This document shows, one piece after another, positions 34,549 through 47,018 of a DNA stretch of 64,000 bases. Positions within the stretch are counted from its first letter, which is position 1. Every line of letters starts with the position of its first letter. Origin of the DNA: Maylandia zebra (lineage: Eukaryota > Chordata > Actinopteri > Cichliformes > Cichlidae). The notes beneath the pieces are model-generated. The model was not told the DNA's origin. It did not search any database and worked only from the letters and a program-made list of their open reading frames with translations. Both the position numbers and the translations under genes were made by a program. Location: assembly GCF_041146795.1 (NCBI RefSeq), contig NC_135177.1, positions 25,486,060-25,550,059 on the forward strand. Reading direction: 5' to 3'.

Positions 34549-35500
34549 ATACCGTATTTTTCGGATTATAAGGCACACTTAAAATCCTTTAATTTTCTCA
34601 AAAATCAACAGTGCGCCTTGGGTATGAATTCTGGTTGTGCTGACTGACTTCGAACCGATTTTATGTGGTACATGGCTCTTAAAAATCTGTCAAAAAATGT
34701 TTTACTACAACTTTGGTAAGCTATGAAGCCGCACTGCTTGATAGATTGTCGGAGTTTTACAGCTACCATAGTCAGGAGCCTCCCCGAGAAATCTGGGTCC
34801 AAAACTCCATCGACTTCAGGTCCCAAAGTCAAACGAACACTGTGGCATCACTGAGAGTTTAAAACTGTCTAAATTCTTTCACCTTTAATAAAATGATCAG
34901 CGTTGCTGCCTACCCGGTGTAACAATTAAGTTTAACATCCAGGCATCTATGAAAACAGAATTTATGAAATTTATGAGTTACAAGTTAGCAGGAAGTTAGC
35001 TCGCTAGTTTCCACCTAATCATGATGTACCATGTTCTGACTCAGGGATTTCTGAAAAATTAAAACGTACAGCTCTGCCATCGCTTCCAACATAAATGAAG
35101 ACAGAAAACTAAACAACAGTGACTTTTGTAGGGTTACTGAAGTTGGACTAGCTGGTATATAAAGATGTGCTACGTGATCGCTAGCGACACAGCTATGTTA
35201 GCATAATATAAACACAGTGACGTTGGAGGATGAACGCTAACTTTTTTCCACTCGATAAATGTTAACGTGAGGGTTTCCGATGGTTAGGGACAAATGCAAT
35301 CGCATGGCAGGATGCTGTAAATGGACCAAACTCCAGTCAGGAGAACAACGGAGATAATCCAGCAACAATATGAGGTTAGTCATTAATATACTGCAACAAC
35401 ATGAAAATAGTGCAGCTGTGAGATAATTCAACATTAATGAATCAATGGTACGGAAGTGGAGGAAGCAAGAAGAATGAGTTGAGTAAAGATTTGATTTACT
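34549..35500. mobile_element. Unclassified DNA-transposon-like sequence
   Basis: Begins with ATACCGTATTTTTCGGATTA followed by TAAGGCACACTTAAAATCC, a terminus that recurs widely in animal genomes, and continues as repeat-like sequence to about 35480. The opposite end and a target duplication could not be fixed, and no transposase frame survives. Confidence 0.4.
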
Positions 35501-35749
35501 TTCATGGTATTACTGCTAGTCCTCTTCGTCCCATATGAGACATAGGGATGTCCATGGTCTGTCATCTTGCTATGCTGCACTGCGTGGAGGGCCATAAGTA
35601 CACAATTAAATAATTAATTAAATGATTTATTAATTATTTAAAATCTGAGTTATTTAATTAATTAAATATATACATGATTAGTTAAACTTCCATTCATTTC
35701 ATTTATAACATTTAATAAATTATTTATTTATGTATTTCGTATTTTAATT

Positions 35750-36820
35750 TAGTTTAGTTTATTTATTTATATAGCACTTTTAATTACAACAGTGGTGTTG
35801 ACTAAAGTGCTGTGCAAACAAACAAATTATATAATAAAATAACACAATAAAATAACAATATCAATTAACATCAATGCCAAATAGCTAATAACAAATAAAT
35901 AAGTAAATAACTCTCATGCAGTATTAAAAGACAGTGAGTAGTGTTTTAAGATAGGATTTAAAAAGATTGAGGGTAGGAGCCTGTCTGATTTGGAGAGGCA
36001 AATCATTCCATAATTTAGGCACCACGACCGCAAACGCATGATCACCTCTAAGAACCAGCGTCGATCTTGTGTGGCCAAGAGCAAAAGATCACCCGATTTA
36101 AGAGCTCTAGGGGGCATATAAGGCTGCAGTAGGTCTGACACATACCATGGGGCCTGTCCATTCCGCACTTTATAAGTCACCAATAAGATTTTATAGTTGA
36201 TTCTAAAACGTACAGGGAGCCACTGAAGCGAGGCAAGCACCGGGAAGATGTGTTCATTTCTCTTCATTCATGTCAAAAGACGAGCAGCAGCATTCTGGAC
36301 CAGCTGGAGCCTTGCAAGAAAAAGTCTGACTTATGCCTACATATAAAGAAATACAGTAGTCCAGTTGGGATAGAATGAAAGCATGAATTGCCCGTTCTAG
36401 TTTTTTAAAAGACAAAAAAAATCTCACCTTGGATAAAAGCCTCGGTTTAAAGAAAGACTGCTGTACAAATAAACTAATCTGTTTCTAAAAGGCGAACTTA
36501 TTGTCAAATATAACCCCCAAATGTTTAGCATGCAATTTGATAAAAGGTTTTAAACTGCGCAAATTAAAATGGTTCTGGAGGTTCTGGAATTGCAATTTGG
36601 TCCAAAAACAATCACCTCGGTTTTATTTTCATTGAAATTAAGGAAACTAGCAGCCATCCAGGCCTTAACTTCGCAGAGAAACTGAAATAAAGGTTCCAGC
36701 GAGGCAGAACTATTTCAGTGGCTAGTAAAAGACCGTTAAGAACTTTTAAAAGTGCAGTTTCGGTGTTATGAAAAGCTTTAAAACCAGACTGAAACCTCTC
36801 AAGAACATTGTGACCATATA
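35750..36820 (-). mobile_element. L2/Maui-like LINE, interrupted by a Tc1 element
   Basis: Minus-strand LINE. The N-terminal RT part (NVLERFQSGFKAFHNTETAL) is at about 36700-36810. It is followed by an internal deletion, then the C-terminal part (VLASLQWLPVRFRINYKILL) at 35914-36267. The 3' end toward 35750 has the ATATAGCACTTTTAATTAC and AAAGTGCTGTGC pair. The element is cut at 36820 by the Tc1 insertion; a short continuation probably follows 38375. Confidence 0.75.
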
Positions 36821-38372
36821 CAGGGAGTGCAGAATTATTAGGCAAATGAGTATTTTGTCCACATCATGCTCTTCATGCATGTTGTCTTACTCCAAGCTGT
36901 ATAGACTCGAAAGCCTACTACCAATTAAGCATATTAGGTGATGTGCATCTCTGTAATGAGAAGGGGTGTGGTCTAATGACATCAACACCCTATATCAGGT
37001 GTGCATAATTATTAGGCAACTTCCTTTCCTTTGGCAAAATGGGTCAAAAGAAGGACTTGACAGGCTCAGAAAAGTCAAAAATAGTGAGATATCTTGCAGA
37101 GGGATGCAGCAGTCTCAAAATTGCAAAGCTTCTCAAGCGTGATCATCGAACAATCAAGCGTTTCATTCAAAATAGTCAACAGGGTCGCAAGAAGCATGTG
37201 GAAAAACCAAGGCGCAAAATACCTGCCCATGAACTGAGAAAAGTCAATCGTGCAGCTGCCAAGATGCCACTTGCCACCAGTTTGGCCATATTTCAGAGCT
37301 GCAACATCACTGGAGTGCCCAAAAGCACAAGGTGTGCAATACTCAGAGACATGGCCAAGGTAAGAAAGGCTGAAAGACGACCACCACTGAACAAGACACA
37401 CAAGCTGAAACGTCAAGACTGGGCCAAGAAATATCTCAAGACTGATTTTTCTAAGGTTTTATGGACTGATGAAATGAGAGTGAGTCTTGGTGGGCCAGAT
37501 GGATGGGCCCGTGGCTGGATTGGTAAAGGGCAGAGAGCTCCAGTCCGACTCAGACGCCAGCAAGGTGGAGGTGGAGTACTGGTTTGGGCTGGTATCATCA
37601 AAGATGAGCTTGTGGGGCCTTTTCGGGTTGAGGATGGAGTCAAGCTCAACTCCCAGTCCTACTGCCAGTTTCTGGAAGACACCTTCTTCAAGCAGTGGTA
37701 CAGGAAGAAGTCTGCATCCTTCAAGAAAAGCAGGATTGTCATGCAGGACAATGCTCCATCACACGCGTCCAAGTACTCCACAGCGTGGCTGGCAAGAAAG
37801 GGTATAAAAGAAGAAAAACTAATGACATGGCCTCCTTGTTCACCTGATCTGAACCCCATTGAGAACCTGTGGTCCATCATCAAATGTGAGATTTACAAGG
37901 AGGGAAAACAGTACACCTCTCTGAACAGTGTCTGGGAGGCTGTGGTTGCTGCTGCACGCAATGTTGATGGTGAACAGATCAAAACACTGACAGAATCCAT
38001 GGATGGCAGGCTTTTGAGTGTCCTTGCACAGAAAGGTGGCTATATTGGTCGCTGATTTGTTTTTGAATGTCAGAAATGTATATTTGTGAATGTGGAGATG
38101 TTATATTGGTTTCACTGGTAAAAATAAATAATTGAAATGGGTATATATTAGTTTTTTGTTAAGTTGCCTAATAATTATGCACAGTAATAGTCACCTGCAC
38201 ACACAGATATCCCCCTAAAATAGCTAAAACTAAAAACAAACTAAAAACTACTTCCAAGAACATTCAGCTTTGATATTAATGAGTTTTTTGGGTTCATTGA
38301 GAACATGGTTGTTGTTCAATAATAAAATTATTCCTCAAAAATACAACTTGCCTAATAATTCTGCATTCCCTA
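36821..38372 (+). mobile_element. Tc1/mariner-type transposon, apparently complete
   Basis: 1552 bp, with ends CAGGGAGTGCAGAATTATTA and its complement (TAGGGAATGCAGAATTATTA read from the right), flanked by TA at 36819-36820 and 38373-38374. TAATTATTAGGCAA-type subterminal repeats recur near 37005 and 38170. It contains an uninterrupted transposase gene. Confidence 0.95.
37039..38055 (+). CDS. Tc1-type (DD34E) transposase, uninterrupted
   Basis: 338 aa, the usual family length. The N-terminal helix-turn-helix region begins MGQKKDLTGSEKSKIVRYLA and includes KIAKLLKRDHRTIKRFIQ; a basic linker follows (GRKKHVEKPRRK). Catalytic residues: Asp in VLWTDEMRVS, Asp in IVMQDNAPSH, Glu in [11 protein letters not shown]. 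The ATG at 37039 follows the terminal repeats and is the only start in good context. The frame has no stop or shift, so the protein could be functional; activity is not shown. Confidence 0.95.
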   Translation: MGQKKDLTGSEKSKIVRYLAEGCSSLKIAKLLKRDHRTIKRFIQNSQQGRKKHVEKPRRKIPAHELRKVNRAAAKMPLATSLAIFQSCNITGVPKSTRCAILRDMAKVRKAERRPPLNKTHKLKRQDWAKKYLKTDFSKVLWTDEMRVSLGGPDGWARGWIGKGQRAPVRLRRQQGGGGVLVWAGIIKDELVGPFRVEDGVKLNSQSYCQFLEDTFFKQWYRKKSASFKKSRIVMQDNAPSHASKYSTAWLARKGIKEEKLMTWPPCSPDLNPIENLWSIIKCEIYKEGKQYTSLNSVWEAVVAAARNVDGEQIKTLTESMDGRLLSVLAQKGGYIGR

Positions 38373-38399
38373 TAGTAACAGTGAATGAATCTTAAGTCT

Positions 38400-41300
38400 G
38401 TTCCATAAAACAAATGCAAATTTGAGACTTTTACCTAAAATGACGCTCTGTGATGTATTTATCCAATTATTTTACTCTGGCTTCAGAGAAATGCTTCTGT
38501 ATACTGTATGATAAATTAAATTCAGGTGACTCGATGTATTTGAATATAACATATTTAGTTGTTTGGATCACTTTGAGTTTTAAATTAGTCCTCGCCTCTA
38601 CAACACATGTGCAATTTTTAAGAAGAGGGAAAATAAATAACTCTAATAATAGATATATAAATACCTTCAAAATATGGTGAAAACGTTAAACTATAGAAAT
38701 ATTTTCATTATGAAATTTGTTAAAGAATAATTATAATATAAGAAAACTGAGATTAGTGACTGTATCAACAACAATGACAACAATAAAAACATTTGTTAAA
38801 TAATAAGTATTTAGAAGAAAATCTGGATTGAGAGCTTGAAATATTTGCCATCAAAGCACTTCTATCACAAGCTGATGCTGATTCAATGAGAATAACATTA
38901 ATGTAACATATATTAATATGCCACAACTCTCAGATGAATCAGATTAATCCATTTTCATAATGTTGGTTTGCCATATTTAAACTGTGAAGGTTCCCTTCAG
39001 TGAGTTACCCTCTTATTATCAAAGATCATTTTCTGTTGTTTCATGTGCATTATCAATATATTTGCAAAGTCTAGTAAACGGGATGGTGATTTTCCATCTG
39101 GATCTACAAAAAGTACTGGGAACCAGCAATCCTTTCAGCAGCAGGAGGGAGAGAGCTACAGACTGCAAAAAATAACTGTCACTACATTTGCATTGTTTTT
39201 CTCCAACACAGTTAGCATTAATTTAGTCAGTATATGCAAGAAACAATGGCAATTTATTTTAAGAATCAACAGGGCAAACAGTTTGGGGACTTCCTGCATA
39301 GTCTGGAATTTCTTTGACACTTATAAGATAATAATATAAAGATAAAAGCTAGAATCACTTAATACTTTCAAATTACATCAACTGACTAAAGCTCATTAAA
39401 TAAAAAGTGAATTTAAGATATGGCACATGAAAAGAGTAAAAGAGATAAGCAGTTTAAGAATATTGTTATTGCTGTATGAGCTTTAAAGATAAGATTAGCT
39501 GAGTAACATTCAAAGAAATGCAGAACAACTTGACCTTATGTATGTGGTCATCACCTCCTGATGAAGAAGTGACCAATATTGTGAGCATTAATTTGGCTGG
39601 AAAGCATTATAATCAGCTTATCACCTTTATCGTTACAGTATCTAACATCAACACTCACAGCTTGTAAAATTAGATAAGGTGATGCTTAAAGAGCTTTGAG
39701 GGGAAACAAAAACTCCACAAAGGAGGTCACAAATTGTCTTCTTTGTGTACAATCAACCCCCTCGGTGACTGCATTCACAGAGTCACTCAATTTCCTTTCA
39801 AACCAACAGTCAGCAATAAAATGCCGGCTCACTGGGAGGAAATTTTGTCAACAGTGCCTCATCAGTCCTGCAATCAGCCCACTCCACCTCCAGTGTGATC
39901 ACTGTCAGTGTGACCAGTATTAGTGTGAGTGTGAATGCAAAGCGAAGCCAACACTTCCTCAAGTCGTTTGATCATTGTAGTGTTTCTGAGTCTATAAGAT
40001 TAATCCATTTAGATTAAACATTTTGACAGCTATGGGATGAATTTCATCTGTGTGGAGTTTGTGCACTGATGTTTGGTCCCCCCTATGCCTGTGTGGATTC
40101 TTTCTGGCTTCCTCCCACAATCCAGACACATGCATGTTAAGATTAAATGGTGGTTTTTAATGGCGATTCACAGCCATAGCTGTAAATGTAAATGGTTGTC
40201 TGTTTCTGTATCTTGTAAGCTGTGACAAATTAGTGACATTTCCAGGGTGTACCTCCCCTCTTGCCTCATGATAGCTGGGATATTCTACAGGCAACTGACC
40301 CTCAACTGGATACGCAGAAGAAAACTGATAGATGAATGGATCCAACTGCAGGGAAATGTGTTACACAAATTGCTGGTTTGCATCTGCAGATTACAAATAT
40401 TCTCCCAATAAGCTAAGGCTGCATTAACATGGTCTTTTGTTTTGTTGGCTTTTTGCCTGTTGGATAGTGATGTTAAAGATGGATAGAAAAGTAGGAAGAG
40501 AGAAAGATGGGAAAGACACACAGCAAAGGGATGTGGATTGAGTTTGAACCCAGGACACTGCTCTTCAGCCTCCAGCAGCATGCGGCCTCATGTGGCACCA
40601 CTGACCTGAAATGGTGCTCAATTTGGTGGCCTTAATACAGGCTGGAAAAAACTTCATACTTGTATTGCTTTTTTTTTGTTTTTTGTTTTTGCCTATCTTC
40701 ACAAGTAAAGTTAGGTGTATTTATCCCTCTGTAGTAAGCTGTGACAGAAGCAATCATACAAAAGGCACTCTTTTTAAAAGCTTTATTGGGAATGCATTTA
40801 CATACAGATACATGCTGTGTCTTATAATAAAGACAAGGTGTAAAAATAAAACTCACGTTCTTTAAACACCTTATAATTATTTTAATTACTTGGACCTTTT
40901 TGCACACTTAACACATGTATTAATTAATTAATTAATTCTTTTCTAAAATGTATTTACTAAGAACTCAAGTCCTTTTTTCTGTTCTTCATTGTTTTCATTC
41001 CGAGGAGGAGAAGTTAAGAAGTCATTAAAAGGATGATTCAGTATTTATGTTGAAAACTACGTCTGCAGAAACATTCAGACTCACCTTTGTGGGAAATGAA
41101 TATAAATCGTTCTGTACTGATTTCTTGTACAGCTCTGAATGGATCTGCTTCACACTCATTTTTGCCAAGGAGTCAGAACAGAGCTATGTTAGATCTAATG
41201 ATTCACTTATGATTGGCTATTAAGTCTTTCCATTGCAATGGAATAAGACAAGAATTTGAATGAGCTGAAGAGAAACCTTTTCAAATGTTGGATTTTTGTT

Positions 41301-41465
41301 GTTTACTCTGAAAAAAAAAATCCTATTGTTAAAATATGGTGAGCCTGCTTTGACTAAAAAGTCAATCAACTATTTAGATAAACCTTTGAAGTTACAATGT
41401 AAAACAAAATTATATTAACTTTTTTACTTTCATTATTAATTTTCCCATGCTGTCAAACTCACTAC
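38400..41465. other. Gene-free AT-rich region
   Basis: Three kilobases with no recognisable gene, Ig exon or transposon end. It includes (AATT)n at 40918-40937. Short frames on both strands lack homology cues or splice support. Confidence 0.45.
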
Positions 41466-41469
41466 TGAC

Positions 41470-41925
41470 ATCATTACTCTGATCAAGTCATTTTGTTGGT
41501 TGTCTTCTACGAGACAATCAACCTCCGTGAGAGTCTAAGTGACAGGCAGGTGCTGAGGAAGGAAACTTCTGTCCTGTTGTGTTCAGATCATCCTCTCTTT
41601 AACGATTTTCAACTGCTTCCATCAGGTCGTCGTTATAAAATGACTGCAGTGAAGACAAAGCGACACAAATTGTCGTTTGTACCTAGTGCTATTATCTTAA
41701 TTAACAACACTAAATTGTAAGTGTTGTTGCCATTGCACATTGCACTTTTTTCGATGGAATATCTAGGTTGTTTTATCAGGCTTATATTATTATTATTATT
41801 ATTATTATATTATAGTATTTTTTTAATGAGTGTACGTGATGTGTTGGTTGTATGTTTGTTGTTTGTTTTGACATACTGCGAATCAATTTCCCATCAGGGA
41901 CAATAAAGTTACCATTGACCATGCT
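41470..41925 (+). mobile_element. Rex1-like LINE 3' end
   Basis: Plus-strand C-terminal RT text, including HPLFNDFQLLPSGRRYKMTA and KLSFVPSAIILIN, followed by a 3' UTR with (TTA)n at about 41788-41810 and a GGGACAATAAAGT end at about 41897-41910. Confidence 0.65.
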
Positions 41926-41929
41926 CTTC

Positions 41930-42620
41930 TTTCAAATTCAAATTCAAATTCAAATTTTATTTGTCACATACACAGTCATACACAGTACGATATGTAGTGA
42001 AATGCTTGGACAACTGCTCGTGACCTAAAGAAAACAAAAAAGGAAAAGGCTATGAATAAGATAGGAAATAAATATGAAAAATTAAAAAGGGTAAATTTAA
42101 CTAGGAAGGAATAAAATATAAATTAAGGTTAAAAAGGAAATAACTGTACAACACAAATTAGAATGAAGGGTAAATTTAACTGGGAGAATAAGATAAAATA
42201 TATAAATTAAAGTTGAAAATAAAATAACTGTACAACAAAATACACAATATAGAACTATATAAGAATGTATGAAGAAATATAAATAAATATATACACAATA
42301 ACAGCAGCATATACACAATAATAGCAGCGTGATTTAAGTAATGAAGTGAAAACAATGTCCAGAATGTCCAGTGTGTGTGTAAGAACTGTATGTGTGGGTC
42401 AGTACTGTGTGGTGGTGTGATTGAGAGACCGTATCGCCTGCGGGAAGAAGCTCCTCCTCAGTCTCTCTGTGTTGGTCTTCAGGGAGCGGAATCGCTTTCC
42501 TGACCTCAACAGAGAGAACAGTCTGTTGTTGGGATGGCTGAGGTCCTTCACGATCTTCCTGGCCTTGGTCCAGCACCGCCTGCTTTCTTTCTGACTTTCA
42601 TCCATGCGACCCGCCTCCTC
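41930..42620 (-). mobile_element. Rex1-type LINE 3' end, opposite orientation
   Basis: Starts with (TTCAAA)n then TTTTATTTGTCACATACACA, a common fish LINE 3' end. Minus-strand RT remnants at 42399-42605 read RCWTKARKIVKDLSHPNNRL and SFFPQAIRSLN. It lies tail-to-tail with the previous fragment. Confidence 0.65.
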
Positions 42621-43429
42621 CCCATCTCAGTCTCATCCTGGTCCCTCAGAGCCACATCAAAGCCTCCATCTTCATCTTCACCAAAACCAGCATCTAGACC
42701 CTATTAAATGTTTCTGCTATGATAAATCATTGGAATCTAATCTACAAATAACTTAATTACCTTCTGTGTTCAGTTTTTCCAAACCATGTCTGATTATTGA
42801 AATAGAGATGGTTTAAAAAAAGAAAAAAAGCCCGAAAACTCAGACTCACAAACACACAGATGTGAGTGGGCTCAGGGTGCGACACTCGCTCTGTTTCATT
42901 CTTTAATCTAACAGGATGTGATTACAGTAAGTTGTTTGTTTCCATTGCAGTGCAATGAATACTTTGCTTTACTTTGCATACTTTGTATCTTGTGTTTTGT
43001 TGAATAAGATAAAAATAACAGGCTGTCTTTAATCTGTTTCAATACTGTTCTCAGTTTCACACAATAGAATAATTTTCCTCTTTATGTAAGACCAGGCTGA
43101 TATACTCAGAAAGTGAATAATGACCATTCAGTGCTTTAAAACTGCTAGGATGTCTGATGACTGATCATTTATTAAACCCTGAGCCATTTAATACTGCAGA
43201 CTCTGGATCTCTTGCACCACTGGAGCCTACAGGTCATGTTATTTACAGTCTATGAGGCTTATGGGCTCAGATTTTAGGATGAGCTTCAATATAACCTTTA
43301 GAGCCATAGTTTCTGCTGAAACAGGTGGAATTTGTACAGAGTCTGATAATAACTGGCAGGTGTGCTGTACTGTTGCCATAAACTCACACTGGATGAAAAG
43401 ATTCACCGGCCGGCTGATTTCATAACTGA
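42621..43429. other. Intergenic DNA
   Basis: Nothing recognisable besides AT-rich sequence. Confidence 0.35.
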
Positions 43430-44794
43430 CACATTGCACCTGAATGGCCCCTGATCATAACAGGTCACAATGATGATAGTGAGACTGGAGCCTCCATCAG
43501 TGAGCTGAACTCTGGCACCTTCTGTAACCTCAGAGCTGTCATTCAGTCAGAGGGAAGAGAGGGAGGATCCAGAGGAGGAGCAGGACAGAGTGACAGAACT
43601 GCTGAACTCCAGCAAAACTTTGTGGTTTGAAATCACCGACACATCTGCGACTGCAGCCGAGGGTGGAAAAAGGAATAAAAATGGGATGTAGGACGAATAT
43701 TGTAACAATTTATCTTACTAAAAACTTACTCTGAACTGATATAACAGAAGCTTGAGATGGTTGATATCACTGAGTTTCATCATTCAAGGCCTGACTGATG
43801 TAACATGCATGAGTCTGAGCTGTGGTCCAGTATGGGTGAGCTTAACACCATTCAAAAACCAGTAAAACAGGGCAGAAGGTCTGGAGATGGCCCAGCATGT
43901 CAGCCTGATGTTCAATCCTTCCTCGTAGTATTCTCCTGATGGAGATGTCCTCAGAATTATATTTTCTGGCGACCTGGTAAAAAGCGGTAAGCGGTACAGA
44001 ATTATCAACTTTTACGTGAAGAACTGCATAAATGAACTAAATACAGTTATTTATTTATTCACTATGAACCACATGATGCAAAAAATTAAACAGTAGTTCA
44101 CACAAAAAAAGCAAGAAAGATAATTTTTTTGTAGTAATTATAATTCAAGCTGAAGAATTTTAAAAAGCTATATAATAGACACGATAACTCACAGCTGATG
44201 GAGAGCTTCACCAGATTGCTGATGTCATTACTGAAATTATTAAACACATAACACATGAATGGCCCCAGGTCATAGCGGGTGATGTTGATTATAGTGAGAG
44301 TGACGTCTTCATCTCTGAACTGAACTCTTGCATTGGCTGTGACCTCAGAGCTGCTGTTCAGCCAGAAGGAGGAGGGGGAGGAGCAGGAGCAGGACAGCCT
44401 GATGGAGCTGTTGAACTCTGACAGATCTGTGGTGTTAGCAGTCAGCACCACACTGGGGATTTCAGCTATAAGAAAAGAAAATGAAACGATGTTAGGTGTT
44501 ACTGATTATTTATCAAACAAAACCATTTGTGTTAATAACATTTGATTAAATATGTCAGTACAGTTATAGTTTCAGCTTGAGATGTGTGATTCCTCTGACT
44601 TCTGCTGTTTAAGGCCTGACAGATGTAGTTTCCTCTGTGACTCTTCTGAACGTTCACCAGCCTGAGCTTTGATCCAGCATCAGAGAGCAGGCCAACAGGA
44701 CCTGAGTCAACTGAACAGATGAGGTTCATGTCAGATCCTTCGTCATAATATTCTTGGTATGGACACTGGGTCAGATGAATGTTTTCTGGTCCAT
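43430..44794 (-). pseudogene. CEACAM-like pseudogene, four Ig exons
   Basis: Exons in gene order. 44794 to about 44572: Ig with a 27-bp deletion across the C-strand (PVGLLSD where the copy at 240-503 has PVPEIKLFLNRGLLSD) and no donor at the expected place. 44465-44193: open Ig with CSCSS, FWLN and CYVFNN. About 43972-43745: Ig with a deletion removing the Asp-Gly-Tyr-Cys segment, ending in a frameshift. 43650-43390: Ig in which the core Trp codon is TGA (SSL-stop-LND) and the frame is lost near NVS. Two exons match 1-503 at the window start. No leader, TM or tail is seen. It was probably a CEACAM-like gene downstream of the ancestral A/C unit. Confidence 0.75.
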
Positions 44795-44886
44795 CTGCAG
44801 CGAGAAACATAAAAAAGATATTGTCATTAATAAAATATGAGGCAAAAACTGAAAATAATAACAAGATTAATAAAATTACAGGCTTC

Positions 44887-45036
44887 AATCAATCAATAAA
44901 TCTTTATTTATAAAGCACTTTTCATACAAAAAAAAAATGTAGCACAAAGTGCTTTACATGGTTAAAAGCAGCCCACCCCACCCTCCAACTCACTCCCCAC
45001 ACTCTCATTAACATAAACAATGTGAATACACACATA

Positions 45037-45082
<46 letters not shown>

Positions 45083-46131
45083 ACACACGCACACTTATAG
45101 AGTAAAATTGGGCTGGGTTCGCATGAGCCAAGTGAGGAAACACTATAACAGGGAGCCGTCTGCACCGGGAGCCGGTCACAGACCGCAGCCTCTGGGCTGG
45201 GCACACAGCAGGAGGGAGGCCAAGGAGCCCCCCAACCAGGCTGAGAGGACCCCCAGAGCCCCAGCAGCCACGGTCGATCACAGCCCCGGTGCAGAGAGCG
45301 CCCTCCGAGGAAACACTGGAGATATGACACAATATGTACAGGGTAAAACGATAAAACAAATAAGAACGGGATACAATATAAATATAAATAGAGTAAGAAG
45401 ATTAAAAAATTAATAAGAATAAAATCAATAAATATTAGGTAAAGCCTAAATTAATAATAGAATAACAGGATAGAATAAATAAGCATAAAATAAATAAACG
45501 CTAAGTAAAAGCTAAATTAAAAAGGTGGGTCTTGAGCCTGTTCTTAAAAACATGTACGTTCTCTGCGGCCCTGAGCTCCTCCGGAAGGCTGTTCCACAGA
45601 CGAGGACCATACCACTGAAAAGCTGCCTCTCCGTGAGTATGTGTCCTGACTTTAGGGACAATCAAAAGGCCAGTACCAGAGGACTTCAGGGTCCACGAGG
45701 GTTCATATGGTAAAAGCAGATCTGAGAGATAAGAAGGCCCAAGACCATTAAGACATTTAAAAACCAATAAAAGAACTTTAAAATCGATCCTGAAGCACAC
45801 GGGGAGCCAGTGCACCAATTCTAAAACTGGTGTAATGTGGGCCCGCCCTCTGGTCTTCGTCAGCACACGAGCTGCCGAGTTTTGTAAAAGTTGTAAAGTT
45901 GAAATATTCTTTTTAGGAAGACCAGAGAGCAGGGCATTACAGTAATCAATGCGACTGGTAATAAAAGCATGCATCAACATCTCCGTGTTGGCCCGAGAGA
46001 GAATAGGGCGGACTCTGGCTATATTTTTTAGATGATAAAATCCAATTTTGGTTACATGTTTAATATGTGGGATAAAACCGAGCTCAGAGTCAAAAATAAC
46101 ACCCAGGTTTTTCACTTGTAGCGAAGGACAT
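44887..46131 (-). mobile_element. L2/Maui-like LINE, duplicate copy
   Basis: Same insertion as 597-2141, carried by the segmental duplication. It retains the proper RT C-terminus (SLPEELRAAENVHVFKNRLK) that the other copy lacks, but its 5' part stops at 46131, where about 535 bp present in the first copy (1840-2373) are missing. Confidence 0.8.
45039..45089. repeat. poly(C) plus (CA)n tract
   Basis: Duplicate of 769-836 with a longer C run and shorter CA run. Confidence 0.9.
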
Positions 46132-46984
46132 GATTAAATAAAGGTATTAAATATTAAATATTAAAGGTATTAAATAAAGGTTACATGGGTACAGCCATTC
46201 CCAAAGAACTGCTGCCCACTTAAACCAGAAAATCCTGTAAGGCCCATCTTCACTCTAATTAAAGTACAAACAAAAGAGTGGTGTATTTCATTGACTTTTT
46301 TAATCAAAACACATAAACAATACAGGCTTATGGCTAAAAATTGCTAATGCTACTGATTTACATGCAAAGCAACAGCGACACAAAGAGGAGTAATTTTAGG
46401 TCAGAGTAATGAGTAAAACTAACAAACTCCTGTTATCAGTTTTAATTGAAGCTTTTATAAATTTCTGCTTTAAATAAATTTAAATAGATATGCACCTGTA
46501 AGCACTATAATTTCAAACTAGATTTTCTGTTATCACTGCAGAACACCTGCAGTCCTGACAAGATGCCTCGGTCCACACGTTGGACATCACTTTGTATTCA
46601 GATTTTAACATTAACGTGCAAATTCATGTAATTATAGTACCACATTTGGTAACTGATACGCAATAAGTTTATATAAAAACAAGAGACACAACTGTGATGT
46701 GTTGGTTGTTTTAAATATATTTAAAATAAAGTAGCAAATATTAGAAGATTTATTACAGAGAAAGTATTAATATTTATTTTACACAGAGAGTAATAATCTA
46801 TTAGTTAAAACATCTTAACATAGCTTGTTTAACATTATATGATATCAAAACAACATAAATTATAACGTTAATTCTCTGCAGCAGGTGAAGATCTTCTGAA
46901 AATCTACAGAAATGGGAAAATATTCTTGTTAATTATCAAAATTGTTCCTTCTTAAATAACAGTGATAATAAATGCTAAACTTAC
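46132..46984. other. Downstream flank and 3' UTR of gene C
   Basis: Near-identical to 2374-3227 and non-coding. Confidence 0.5.
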
Positions 46985-47018
46985 CTTGAAAAGGGAAGGT
47001 CATTACTGAGTTTATATT

